In this document: piece after piece, positions 23,593-34,836 of the stretch
Layout: every line of letters begins with the position of its first letter
Numbering within the stretch: the first letter of the stretch is position 1
NCBI GenBank assembly: GCA_010093685.1
Contig: MU006243.1
Coordinates: 132,360-196,359 of the forward strand
Direction: 5' to 3'
Length of the DNA stretch: 64,000 bases
From: Ophiobolus disseminans
Taxonomy: Eukaryota; Ascomycota; Dothideomycetes; Pleosporales; Phaeosphaeriaceae
The notes under the pieces: model-generated
What the model was told of the DNA's origin: nothing
Seen by the model: the letters and a program-made list of their open reading frames with translations, nothing else
The model's database searches: none
Made by a program: the position numbers and the translations under genes

Positions 23593-24560
23593 TCAGCTCT
23601 TGCCCTCGTAGTCTCTCTTCCACACCTCCCTGAAGTTCTCCTTGTCGACGGAAAACTCCTCGAGGAAGTCCCGTTCTAGATCATGCGTCCGCTTGCCCAA
23701 CAGCACCAAGCTGTGCAAAGGCTTCCCAAGATCCGCATCACAAAGTTGTGCCAATGTTCCTGCGACAATCTTCTCGTCTTCTGCACCCACCCGCGCAACA
23801 CCCACCGCCAGACTGTCCTTGGTGTACACGCCCTCCTGCTTGACATCCTCCTCAATCTCCAGCATCTGCTGCGCACACTGCGCGACAGTCATGTACCGCG
23901 GCGGCTCGTAGATCTTGCGTCCGCGCGCCATGTTCTCCAGACTCTGCTCCTTGACCTTGATGTCGAGCAGGACGAGCGTGTGCAGGCCAATGGAGATATT
24001 TTCCTTGATGCGGTCGTAGAAGGACGCGGGCTTCCAGTTGTCGAGGAAGAAGACCATAGAGACTGTCTGGCCGAAGTTGTAGAGTTGCAGACCGGTCGTG
24101 CCGATTGACGTCAGGATGCTGGCGTTGGGGATGGAGCGGGTGGGGATGGAGAGTTCGCGTGCGCGGAGGACGAGGTCGGTATGTGTTGTTGCTCTGTGGA
24201 TTCATTAGGCACCATTAGGGGCGGTGTGGTGGGAAGAGGCGTACCCGAATGGATCTCCTACTACTAGGAACGCGACATCCACCTTGTCTGCGTCCTTGAG
24301 GATGTCGTCGCTGGATGATTCAACCATCTCACGGTCGGCGATGATGACTTCTCGGCCATAGAAAGCTTCCTACTGTCGCGACAATTAGAGGGCATCCTTC
24401 TCTTGTGCCTTCGCGCTTCACTCACAAGCACATCTTTCTCTACTAGCAGGACCGCCGTATACGCCTCGAGATAAACGCGCTCGGCTTTCTTGATAATCTC
24501 TAGACCTTTGACGGTGACATCCTTCTCATCAGCCAAGCCGAGGCCCACGAGATAGAGCAT
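23593..24560 (-). CDS. DPH5: Diphthine methyl ester synthase
   Basis: S-adenosylmethionine-dependent methyltransferase of diphthamide synthesis; it methylates the modified histidine of elongation factor 2 in the cytosol. Exons 24560-24426, 24369-24245 and 24193-23593 join to 286 residues, the usual length. The N-terminus MLYLVGLGLADEKDVTVKGL and the block VGDPFGATTHTDLVLRA (continuous only after splicing) are signature motifs of the tetrapyrrole-methylase fold, followed by NASILTSIGTTGLQLYNFG and WKPASFYDRIKEN. Introns are 56 and 51 bases with GT-AG ends. It is the first housekeeping gene beyond the metabolite region. Confidence 0.95.
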
Positions 24561-25021
24561 ATTGGTGAAGGTCGTCGGTGTTTGCGATCAGCGTGTTGCT
24601 GGTGGGAAGCCCTCGAAATTCACAAAACTTTGGCGGGGCGCGTTCGCAGATCAGGGGCGCCTTTCCGCATTCGACATACGCTGCGCATTCACTTCACGGG
24701 ACAAGGCAGGTATTCCGGATCTACAAATAGCGTGTATTTGGTAACCATTCACTTTGAAGATGTCTATCTCTACTACCACCAAGGAACCGTATAGGATCAT
24801 CGTCCCTGACGCGACAGGGCTGAGCCAAGGCGTCCCACATGCAGCAGGCAGGCGCCGTCCGATAGCGCGCTAGTGGACCGCAAACCACTCGCCAGCCGCG
24901 GTTCACCTTCACACTCATTACGAGCATCTGCATCTAACTATTCCTCAACTTGTGTACTGCACAAAACTGATTAGACCACGTGTACCATCATTTTTAGACT
25001 GTTGTACGATCAGTAGACATC
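24561..25021. promoter_or_regulatory. Bidirectional promoter of DPH5 and SPT3
   Basis: The 461 bases lie between two genes transcribed away from each other and must hold both promoters. No specific site was identified. Confidence 0.5.
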
Positions 25022-26631
25022 ATGGCGGACAAAGACAAGCTGGCGAAGTACCGGACGGAGATCCAACAGGTCAGTGGCTTCCATAACCACTCAAATCACC
25101 TTTACAATTTCTTCAAAATGCCTCTTCTTCTCATGGCCGAAAGAAATGCGTACATGTGCATAGACTTCGGACAAGTGTGTCGTTGTCACGGCCCGATCCT
25201 TGAATCCACTTCCTCTTCAGGCGACAACCTGCATATGCTCCTCTTCAAGATTCGAGATGTCGTCTTCTACTCTCTGAACTCTCAAATTATACTCATTCCC
25301 CTTCCCCGTATTTGCTCTGCACGAGCTGCTGCTGTCCATCCCCTCTTCGTCGTTCAGCCTGCAAGAGGCCCGTTCCCCACTCTGCTTCTCATCCCATCTT
25401 TTTGTTTTCACACAACTTTTACCTGAGCTCCTTGCTCAAAGCTTTCGCTTTCCCAACACACGCACCGTGTCATTGTCCTACAAGCATTACTCCTCCTCTA
25501 CTACACCACCATCTACCTCCACCCCCCGTTCTCGCACCATGGCATATTCAATCCCGCTTTCGCCGCCGTTATCGCGCTCTCCGTCTCCAGACTACCTCTT
25601 TTCTTTCCCGGCGAACAAGCATGGCAAACAACTAATCCTCCCGATCACACAGATGATGTTCGTCTCCGGCGAAACCGGCGAGCCCTCCCCAGAGACCACC
25701 ACCCTCATCGAGTCCATCGTCCAAGACCAAGTCCAACACATGCTCCGCGAATGCACCGCCCTCGCCACCCGCCGCGGCAGCAAATCGATATCCACTGACG
25801 ACCTCTTCATGCTCATCCGGCACGACCGCGCCAAAATCTCTCGCCTACGCCACTTCCTGCAATGGAAAGACGTGCGCCGCTCCGTCAAGGACAGCGACGA
25901 CAAAGGCGGCGACGCAGGCGCCGACGTCGCAGCCGGAGACGCAGACCTCGCCGCCGGCGTCGTGGGCGCGGGCTCAGGCCCGTCAGGCCCCGAGCCGGGC
26001 AAGAAAGCCAAGCGCGCAAAAGTCGATCTCGTGTGGGACGTGCACTCGTACTTCAGCGAGTTCCCGCCCATCATGGAAGACGTCGAGGACGAGGAGAACG
26101 AGGAAATGAACTTTGCGACCCTCCAGCGCCTCAAGAACGCAGACGAGCGCACCAAGAATATGACGCGCGAGGAATACGTGCATTGGTCCGACTGTCGCCA
26201 AGCATCCTTTACATACCGCAAGGGCAAGCGCTTCAAAGAATGGGCCGGCTTCGGCCTCATCACAGACTCCAAGCCCTCCGACGACATCATCGACATCCTC
26301 GGCTTCCTGACGTTTGAGATCGTGCAGACCCTCACGGAAGAGGCTCTCAAGGTCAAAGACGCAGAGGATACGTGGAAAAAGAGCCACGGCGGCGAGGTCA
26401 ATCGCCTCAAGCGCAAGCGTGAACGCGGGCTCTTCGATCCGCCCGAGGAGGCGCGCGAGCCCGTGCAGCCGGCACATGTGCAGGAGGGGTATCGCCGGTT
26501 GCAGCGCGGGAATAATAAGAGTAGGGCTATGTTGAATTTTACGCGCAATGTGCATCGCGCGGCGCTGAAGCTGGTGAGTTGTACCATGTTGATATGCATG
26601 GATCGTGTGCTAATGAGAATCGTAGATTTGA
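25022..26631 (+). CDS. SPT3: SAGA complex subunit Spt3
   Basis: Histone-fold subunit of the SAGA co-activator that helps deliver TBP to promoters. The 324-residue model uses exons 25022-25069, 25653-26573 and 26626-26631. Exon 1 gives MADKDKLAKYRTEIQQ and exon 2 continues MMFVSGETGEPSPETTTLIE, the conserved first histone fold, followed by a His/Arg-rich helix with STDDLFMLIRHD, an acidic/Ala-Gly linker, a second fold near FGLITDSKPSDDIIDILGFL, and a basic tail ending NFTRNVHRAALKLI. The last intron (52 bases) leaves only Ile and the stop. The first intron of 583 bases is very long for this genome and contains an open frame running into exon 2, so an alternative start is possible. A 335-codon minus-strand frame over this gene is a GC-rich shadow. 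Confidence 0.93.
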
Positions 26632-27356
26632 GTATTGTCGTTCACGAAGTTCTGTCACGGCTTTACAGGTGCAACACGGCGTTTGAGGTGCTTCGATACC
26701 CATGGTTAGGATGGCATGGTGGGCTTTATTATTGCTTCAACGTTTCAGCGGAGGGTGTGCTATTGTATGCGTTTGATAGCTATTAATTTCCCACATCTCC
26801 AACGGCGCCCCTTACAACAAGTTCGATCCATGACATGGCTTGCTTTCTTGAGAATTCCGAGCCTGACAATATGGTGTTTAGACGAGTGTCTCAATCTAGG
26901 GCACCTTCAATAGCAAGGTGCATAAGTTTCGATAACATCACACCAGCTTTCGGAAGCGGAGATGTTTAGACTTCGTGTGCATGCGTAACGTGTCGAGCCA
27001 CTGTACCACGTTCACAACATAGCAAGGAATAGAAATTGTGAATGGAGCGAGGTACTGCAGATCACAGAAAGTTGCACCATTGAACACAAGGAAAGACAGA
27101 CCAACGCCAAAGCTGATCATTCATTTCTGTTATTCCCATGCTCATTATCCCTCTATCTTGTGGACATTCAAAGCATCGAGATGTGCAGAGCAGGCAGCCT
27201 TTTGAGTCGGGTATGCATGAGTGAGAAGAGTCGTTTGGATGTGACCCAGACGTACATGTAACATGACCGCATATGATGCCCAGAGAGAAAGGAGATGACG
27301 CCCTCCTTTAACCTTTAAAAAGACCCACGCCAGGTGTTTATCATGTCGTTCCTCGC
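26632..27356. other. Intergenic between convergent SPT3 and RPL19
   Basis: About 725 bases between the 3' ends of two convergent genes. No further gene or repeat is visible. Confidence 0.5.
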
Positions 27357-28281
27357 TTACTCCTCGCCCAGCTGAGCCTGGCGCTTCTGCTCCACGCGCT
27401 CCTGCCTCCTCTCCCTCGCGGCCTTGGTCTTCGCGCGCTTGGCGTCCATGTCTTCCTTGATGGCCCGCTCGCGAGCCTTCTCAGCCTTGGCCTTGTGGAT
27501 CTGCGCTTTGTGTCAGTTGCACGTCCGAAGCGGGGATGACAAGTCATGATGTCATGGCCAACGTACGTGTTCGACGAGAGCACGCTTGTGCTTGAAGGTG
27601 TTACCCTTGGAGAGGTGGTAGAGCTCGTGGTAGAGGTGCTTGTCGATCTTTCCGGCGGCGCGGTACTTGACGAGTAGACGGCGGAGGACACGGAGGCGGC
27701 GCATCCAGAGGACTTGGCTATAGACACCCGCATCAGTAAACGCTCCCAAACAGCAATGTACCGGGCCAAGTGTGTCGTCCCACTTCCTGCCGATGTGCTG
27801 GGGATATCATGGCTGCATACCTTGGCATACGAGCGTCCGCAGTACCCTTCCTCTTACCGAAACCTCGGTGTCGGCCAATTCGTCGGGCGGCGGTCAGCTC
27901 TCGGGCACGGGCACGCGAGTGCATGGTGACGGGCTTGCGGATGATGAGGCCATCCTGGACGAGCTTGCGGATGGTCTGGCGAGAGTTGGCGTTGGCAATC
28001 TCGCTGACCTCGTTGGGGTCGAGCCAGATCTTGCGCTTGCCGCAGCCGACAACGGATGCCGCGAGGCGCTTCTGCGTGCGGAGGTTGACCCTAATGAGCA
28101 AGCATTGTCAGCGTTTTGCTCGTGCGTGGTTGTAGAGGTCGTCATCGAGGATTGTGCAAAGAGGGGCTCGCCACGCCCCGAGTCGCTTATCGAGCGACGT
28201 CTACGAGCTCGAGGGTTGCGTGCATGCGCGGTAATGCGTATTGACGCAGTACAATTGAAAGTAGAGTCGGTGTCCTTACAT
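27357..28281 (-). CDS. RPL19: 60S ribosomal protein eL19, start codon split by an intron
   Basis: Large-subunit protein of cytosolic ribosomes. After splicing the protein starts MVNLRTQKRLAASVVGCGK and contains KIWLDPNEVSEIANANSRQT, RKPVTMHSRARARELTAARR, WMRRLRVLRRLLVKYRAAGK and a lysine/arginine/glutamate-rich tail. Exons are 28281-28280, 28090-27821, 27717-27567 and 27500-27357, 188 residues in all. The first coding exon supplies only the bases AT; the G of the start codon comes from exon 2 after a 189-base intron (GTAAGG...ATTAG). Other introns are 103 and 66 bases. The frame upstream of exon 2 (MLIR...) belongs to intron sequence. Long 5' introns are common in fungal ribosomal protein genes. 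Confidence 0.95.
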
Positions 28282-29080
28282 TTTCGATGAAGTTGTCGGC
28301 CGTGGTCGTGGGTTGGTGTTGGAGGTCGTTGGCTTTCAAAATCAGTGTGATCTGTCGGGGCCGGAAGGTGCGGTTTAGCGACAACGCTAGTCTGTTCTTG
28401 GCGGCTCACGTGCCATCGGTAGCAACGCTTCTGCTCCCGCAGCATCACGATGTGTCTCATAGCATAACAGCTCATCTCTTGAGGTAGTCTCCACTCGCAC
28501 CCCCATTGTGGCTGATCTAAGTAGCATGAACTCATCTGTTTATGCTGTATCCCACACCTCCAGGGCTGCCACTCGATATCCCGACCGCACTCCCTTGATT
28601 GCACAGAACAAAAAAGCCTACGACGGTGCATTTTGACGCTATGATGTATCAAAGTCTCCGGCAAGCTGTCTCCTGGTTTACTATGTCATGGTCTTCATTC
28701 GCTCAGTGTGAGTCATATTGGATCATCGCAAGGCTAAACCACGCCCATAGAGAACCAAGCATCCCACGCATGACAGCAAAGCCCGGATAGCCTCAAACAA
28801 ATCCAATGATCATTATTCCAAACCCCACTCTCACACCAAGTCTCAAAACCAGAATAACATCAAGGCTTCAAAGTGTTTTATTTTTGCAGCCTATAAAACG
28901 CAACTCGTGTCTAGTGTTGAACAAACAACAAGCAGCATGGCTTTCGCCAAGAAAGTAAAAAAGAAGCCGTAACGACTGTGGCCTTTATAAACCTCCCTCA
29001 AGTCTCCGTTACTGTTGCCAGCGTCATCTATTTTCTATCCGTCTTCCTCTCATACCGTTTCACACCTGCGGGCGAACCAT
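28282..29080. other. Intergenic, RPL19 promoter
   Basis: About 800 bases that include the eL19 promoter and 5' leader on the left and the 3' flank of the secreted-protein gene on the right. No other gene is supported. Confidence 0.5.
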
Positions 29081-29484
29081 CTAGCAGATGACCTGGTACG
29101 AGGTACGCTCGTTGGCGGGGATGGGCTTGCAGAAGCGGTCACCAGGGAACGTGGGGCCGTTGCCGGAGCAGTCGCCCGAGGCATAGAGCCTCACTGTTAC
29201 ATTTATTAGGTCGTGGTCGGGAGACAAAGCTGTTCTATCAATACGGGAGACTTACCGGTGCAGCTTGGGCGGACGGTGAAGTCGACCTGGATGCTGTTCT
29301 GGCCCGGCTCGAGCTGGAAGCATGTCTCGGAGGGGATGTTCTGGTGGTCGTGGCGAGGGCAGTTCTCTGTGGCGGCGCAGTTGTTGCAGTCCCAGGTAAC
29401 GAATGAGGCTGCGCGCGGCTCGGGGACGGCTACGACGGTGGCGATGAGGGCGAAGCCGGTTAGGAGGGCGGTGGTGAACTGCAT
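29081..29484 (-). CDS. Small secreted cysteine-rich protein, possible frameshift in exon 2
   Basis: Exon 1 (29484-29256) starts with a clear signal peptide (MQFTTALLTGFALIATVVAV) followed by a short EPRAA segment and a cysteine-containing domain with WDCNNC, ENCP, SETCF and PSCT. A good intron follows (29255-29195, GTAAGT...ACAG). Exon 2 then reads VRLYASGDCSG but hits a stop within 20 codons. The natural-looking continuation GPTFPGDRFCKPIPANERTS and YQVIC lies one frame away, after a run of three A (coding strand). Either one base was gained, or the acceptor four bases downstream (TGAG) is used, giving 112 residues with a different junction. An extracellular, effector-like role is only a category guess from size, secretion and cysteines. 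Confidence 0.7.
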
Positions 29485-31712
29485 CTTGAAGATTGGATTG
29501 AAGTTGTTGGTTTGGTGTTGAGCTTTGAAGTGTAGTAGTGAAGAGAAGAGTGAGTGCGTGGTGTCCTTCCAATGTGCCTATCTAGAGCCACTTTATACTT
29601 CCCATGAACTGACTATAACCAGGCCTCACTATAGACCAAAGCTCTTCACCCCCGTACTATGAAGCGTTGGTGGGTCAGAAAACATCGCCATCTGCTCCAC
29701 TGCGGCCGGTCGCTGTGCACATGCGCTCACCAACTCTGTTACCTTCGTCTTTCTGGTAAGCAACAACATCGTCAGTCCTCATGTCAAGGGGCCCCATCGT
29801 GGCACGAGCATGTAAGAGAAGTCGCAAAAGCACATGACGTCTGACGGGCGTTCGTCTAGTAAGCGCGCGCAGCCAATGTCTGTCGTGTAACAACACTAGT
29901 CTTACCCTATTTTGCGATCATGATTCAGTTGTACTAAGTCATCTGCAACAGCTAGTACGTACTTGTAGACTATAACATCTCGGTGATATAGCCGTAGATG
30001 ATGTACTTGCGATAGTCATGGCCAGAGCACTACGAAGTGTTTTCTCATCACCCTTACTCCAATTGCCGCGCGAGGAGACCTGGCCGCAGCATTTTCTAGT
30101 CACCTGGTTGCTGCTCACGTTTCTATTAGGAGTATGGGTCGAGTTGGTGGCAACAGCTCCACTGATTCGAGTCCTCGAAGCATGAACAACGCGCTGCGCC
30201 CCAAGTCATCAGCATCAAGCATCGTACTGACAATTTCACAGTTTCGAAACACGACACACACACCATGATCTATCGCAACAAGTCCGACTTCAGGAAAGGA
30301 TGAGACCGTGAATGCTTCGCACCATAGCACTACCTAGAGAACCAAGATCGAACCTACCCAACCCAAAGCGTCCCGATCGAATACCCAGCCACCCTATAGC
30401 AACCGCACAAGGCTCCATAGCAAAATACCTCGTAAATCCATCTCACACCGGTTCGTCGCTTACTCCCATGTCCCGCGTGTGTATGACCAATGCCGAGCGT
30501 AAGCGCGACCCAAAGCGCGCACAAGGGCCATCGGCAGAACCTATCCGGACGCTCGCGCTCATGTAAGACAGCCGAGTGTCAAACACCCAACTTCATTGTC
30601 AAGGGGATATGAGTACTAGATGACGAGTGTGCTTGCTTCCCGGCACGGCAAGTGAGCTCGTGTTGGTGTTGTGGTATGTGCTGGATGGGTCTTGCGGTGC
30701 GGCGCGAATGTTTTGGCATTGTCGTAGGGGGTAGGGATAGTTCGTGATTAGAATTGATCGGATTGAACTGCGATTGCGATCTGAGTATGAAATGTTGCTG
30801 CAAGCTCGAAGCCGACTTGTGCGTATATCTTCCCTCTCTGTCGAAGATTGTTAATCATCTGCGCGACTAGAAGCTGCTCAGTAACGGCACATTCGTCATA
30901 AACATACGCGTTTACTAAAGCACTGTGACTTCGGCAAGAGGGGGCGAGATAGTACGAGTTGTTGTGGGTCCAACCAAGGCCATATCGAGGTAGTGGTCCA
31001 ACTTGTAAACACCGGTGAAGCTGGTCCAGACTGAGTGAAGGTTGTCGCGGAATGGTGGCTCACTTCTTGCCATGAGAATCTAGTATGATGCGTTCAAAAA
31101 GCTGTAAGAAAGTGGTGGTACATCTAGGTACGTATTGAAGCAATGTAAAGTTTGTGCATACGTTATCTAAGACTCGTGATGAAATGGGTGCTTCCGCCTC
31201 TCAGTCATTTGAAGCTATTCAGCAACCAGCCAGTGGTTTCTCTTGTAAGATAGTGTTGAGTGAGTATGAGGGTTGTAGCGAAGCGGTAATACGCATTCTG
31301 AAGTTGCATGGAGTTGATATGGCCTTCAAATCAGATGGCGTGAAGCTGAAAAGAAGTAGTAACGCTTTGATATGGGTTGCGATATAAGGCAGGATGGGGG
31401 CAGTACCACGTTGTGACGCAAGTGAAGTGGTTGGATTGAACTTGCAGCCAAGGGCATGTCGTTTGCGATAATCGCAATTTGGCGCTTGCAGCGGTTGTGA
31501 AGGAGCTCGTAATTAGTGATGCACTACTACTAGGTGCTGCAAGAATTCTAATCTTGTCCTCTGGATCTGAACAGTTAGCCTGTATATCATCACTACACTA
31601 TAAAGACTCGTAATATAAAAATTAAGGTTAATGTTGAGAATATGTGGGTTCAGTCCAGGTTGGTGGAAGGTAGGCTCGCGGTACTTGCCGTACGTGGAGG
31701 GACAGCCCCACT

Positions 31713-31728
31713 GTAACGTCCTCGTTAC
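31713..31728. repeat. Perfect inverted repeat GTAACG-tcct-CGTTAC
   Basis: Two 6-base arms separated by four bases, directly preceded by TG. The TGTAACG start resembles the terminus of some LTR retrotransposons, but no matching second LTR, primer-binding site or target duplication was found. It may be a regulatory palindrome or chance. Confidence 0.35.
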
Positions 31729-31944
31729 TGTTTAGACGAGCTGGACAAACAGAACAACACGATAGTCAATACAATACGTTGCAGCCACCCCGCCTTGTCC
31801 CTCTCCTTACTAGGTCATCTATGGTAGTCATAGTACTAGAGGGACTTTGTTCCAATAGTTATGAAGGTAGACTTACTATCGTGTGCGAGACTATGTATAT
31901 GTATTATTGCAGTATCTATCGAATGGTAACTGCTGGCTAATCTT

Positions 31945-31963
31945 GGTGCATCACCAAATACGA
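31945..31963 (+). repeat. 19-base element shared with 63870-63888 (copy 1)
   Basis: GGTGCATCACCAAATACGA is identical at both places, and the flanks also agree partly (AATC before, TCCT after). With two bases before it, this copy forms the hairpin TTGGTG-cat-CACCAA. It probably derives from a repeated element such as the end of a small DNA transposon; the rest of the element was not recognised. Confidence 0.55.
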
Positions 31964-32855
31964 AATCCTATAGAAGCGCCGAGGCCACAGGCTCGACTGT
32001 GGCGATCCTATTAAGAGTCTAGGGTGGCTTTTGTGTATCGAAAGCTACTTCGTCGGATGGGCAAAGTGGCTGGAGAGGCAGCGTCGATTGACCTATGTTT
32101 AATAGTCACAAGTGCAGCATTTCTATTCGTACGGACTGCGCGACAAACGTTTGGAGCGTGACGATCCGAAACACGTTCAGATGCACCCTGATTGGGCCGA
32201 TGTGTGTTCACTAAGTGGTGGTGGACGGAGGTTCCTGGAGGCGAAAGCGGGTCAGCAGGTTCACGCTGCAAGGGCCGAAGATCCAGCGGCGCAACAGCGA
32301 TGCAGGGTGTGATAATCCGGATTTGACAGGTTTGCGATGGTCTAAAGGCCAGGATGAGGCTTGGAAGAGGATGCAGACAGGCGTGTCGTTGGCTGCGAAC
32401 GTCGAAGCGAGTGGCTGTGCTGGTGGGGCTTGGCCGTGCGATGCCGAGTGACAAGTGACGTCGCATGGGCTTCGGTGAATGCGCGAGCCCAAGAGCCTAG
32501 CAAGAGTCAAGAGCCTGTCGTATCCGCGTGTCTTCTGTGCAAGAGCTTCACGGAATTCCTCTGCTTCCTCCACGACGCTCACATATCCGACTTCACCCCA
32601 AATCCGTTGAGCGCATTCAAGCGCGCGCCCAGGCTGTAAACGACATAGCCACGACTCACTGCTTAGTACTTCGCAAAGGGTTACCCAGCCGCGCAATCTG
32701 ACAAACGCCAACCCTTAACCTTCCGTATTCTGGCTTCTCTTCTTTCATACGGACGTCTCCAGGTGATTTTCATACATTTGCTTGTCGAGCGCAGCTTCAG
32801 CCCGAGGCTTGCACATACTGGCCTGTAGCCGCCGGCGCGCAAGGCACCACCCAAC

Positions 32856-34836
32856 ATGGCAAACAGCGGGATTCGGCGGAAGGATACCACAAAAGGACCA
32901 CCGCTGCGCATTCTGTCACTAGGTAAGGCGTCTTTGTCGTCCATCATGGAGTGCAACTAACACAGCACAGATGGCGGGGGCGTACGCGGCTACTCGATGC
33001 TCATCATTCTCCAGGAGCTGATGCACCGAACGTTTGTCGAGACGGAGGGCAGGGCGCCCAAGCGACACGAAGTACCCAAGCCATGCGAGCACTTCGACCT
33101 CATAGCAGGGACCGGCACCGGAGGCCTGATCGCGATAATGCTGGGGCGGTTGCGCATGGACGTAGAGACGTGCAAGGACGTCTATGTGCGCATGACCAGG
33201 AAGGTCTTTGAGACGGACAAGACTTTTGCTGGGATACCCTACCGATCGACACTGTTCAAGGCATCGAAGCTGGAAGAGGCCATCATGGAATGCGTGCGCG
33301 AACACACCATCTACGACGACGAGGGCAACGACAACCACAACGGACTAGCTTCTTCGGCAGACCTGCAAACTCCCATGACGCCTGGCAGCGCCCTGGCGAC
33401 CCGGCGCATGGAAAGAAGCGCAAGCAATGCGAGCAGGTACAGCCAAATCGGCACAGCGCCTGTCAACATGCGCATGGCCGCGTTGAAGTGGGGCAACCCG
33501 CATGCCCAGCTTTACGACAACCGGGAGGAGCGCACCAAAACGTGGGTACCAAGCACATACATGGAGTTTGGTCGAGCTAACATAGTATAGGGCCGTCACA
33601 GCTGTCTACAAAGGTACCAAGAAGTCAGGCACCGGCCAGATCTTACTCCGCTCCTACGACTCACGCAAAGAGCCCGCCATCGAACCCAATGCAACGATAT
33701 GGCAGGCTGGGCGCGCGACGTCCGCCACGGCACTAGCGTTCAAACCCATTCAAGTCGGCCAATCCGTGTTCCTCGATGAAGGCACCGGCAAATACAACCC
33801 TGCTCCCATGGTGCTGGATGAAGCTGTTTGCAATGAATGGCCCGGGCGTGATGTCGGAGTCTTCCTCAGCATCGGCACAGGAAAGCGTCCTGATGGCACA
33901 AACAACCAACAACACTTGTGGTGGGAAGGCTTTGTCTCTGGGGGTATTGGTGATTTTGCAGAAGCCAGACGGAGACTCATTCAGAAGATCGAGGACTGCG
34001 AAAAGACACACAAGGAGATGAAGGACAATCTTGGGAAACGCCACGTTAATCCTGAAAACTACTACCGGCTGAACGTCAATGTTGGCGTGGGCGAGTTTGG
34101 CATGAACGAATGGAACGCCCTGGCCGAGATCAGCACCAACACACGCATGTACCTCGCCGAGAAGACTGTACAAGGCATGACGCTCGACGCGGCTGCGAAG
34201 ATTGCCCGAATACACTTTGCGAAGACCCGATGGGAACGCGCGCAGAAGGGCGAGTCGCCATTCAACGGTCCTCAGGCGCCAAACAAGCCTCTACCATGTG
34301 TTCCTGATCCATCGCCACTCGCTGTTGAGCTGCCGGCCGACGACATTACGCCCGAATACCGACTGACAAATCCGGACGGGAACCGTGTCGCATTTCCAGA
34401 TCAACAGCGACCGTCCAATGACGACAAGTTTCTCGTCGTTTCTTCAGACGAATTCCCGCAACTTGTAACAAACGATATGCCGCCCCGACATTCCGGAGAA
34501 TTCGTCTCACCAGGCCGCCGCTCAGATGAGCAGTTCAACTCAGGCCGGCCAGACTCGATGCACAGCTCCAATCGACCAAGTTTTGAGGAGCGTCTACAAT
34601 ACGCCCATGCACATGCACCACCAAGACCACCGAAAACACCACTGCAGGAAGAGCCAAGGTTGGCAGACCATCCCGCTCTTCGCAACTCACCGCAACGCAC
34701 ATCGCCGCAACGAACATCACCACAAAGCGGCTCTGGACTCGGAAGACCGCCGCGTGGTGCCCCATTACCATATCCGGACACTGATGGGCCGCCACCCGTC
34801 GTCAATAAAGCTACGAAGCCGGAGTTTATGCGTTGA
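32856..34836 (+). CDS. Patatin-like phospholipase-family protein lacking the usual catalytic serine
   Basis: Exons 32856-32922, 32971-33541 and 33591-34836 give 627 residues. Residues 22-30 read LDGGGVRGY, the patatin oxyanion motif. The nucleophile elbow, normally GxSxG, reads AGTGTGG (residues 68-74), so Gly-71 stands where Ser is expected; AGC to GGC would be a single base change. The second catalytic Asp lies in FLDEGTGKYNPA. Later blocks are GVFLSIGTGKRPDG and a helical region to about residue 430, then a Pro/Ser/Arg-rich disordered tail with the short repeat SPQRT. I recall relatives in other filamentous fungi with the same elbow, so it may be a non-hydrolytic or altered branch. Introns are 48 and 49 bases. 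Confidence 0.85.

Larger units (their letters stand above)
29485..32855. other. 3.4 kb without a supported gene
   Basis: Open frames up to about 166 codons are present on both strands, without motifs. The part 31,560-31,970 is richer in A and T. It holds a 16-base inverted repeat at 31713-31728 and a 19-base sequence at 31945-31963 that recurs near the right end of the window (separate entries). The right end should contain the promoter of the patatin-like gene. Confidence 0.5.

Noticed and set aside
25592..26599. 335-codon open frame on the minus strand
   Set aside because: It lies entirely opposite SPT3, shows no motif and results from the GC-rich codon bias of the real gene.
28091..28279. 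Possible snoRNA in the long RPL19 intron (GATGACGA and CTGA)
   Set aside because: The C-box match is imperfect, CTGA fits the branch point, and no terminal stem pairs.
27894..28664. 256-codon minus-strand frame across RPL19
   Set aside because: It is out of frame with eL19 exon 2 and passes through the intron and promoter; a shadow frame.
32011..32711. Overlapping minus-strand frames of 151 and 166 codons upstream of the patatin-like gene
   Set aside because: Composition typical of random frames in GC-rich DNA; no recognisable domain.
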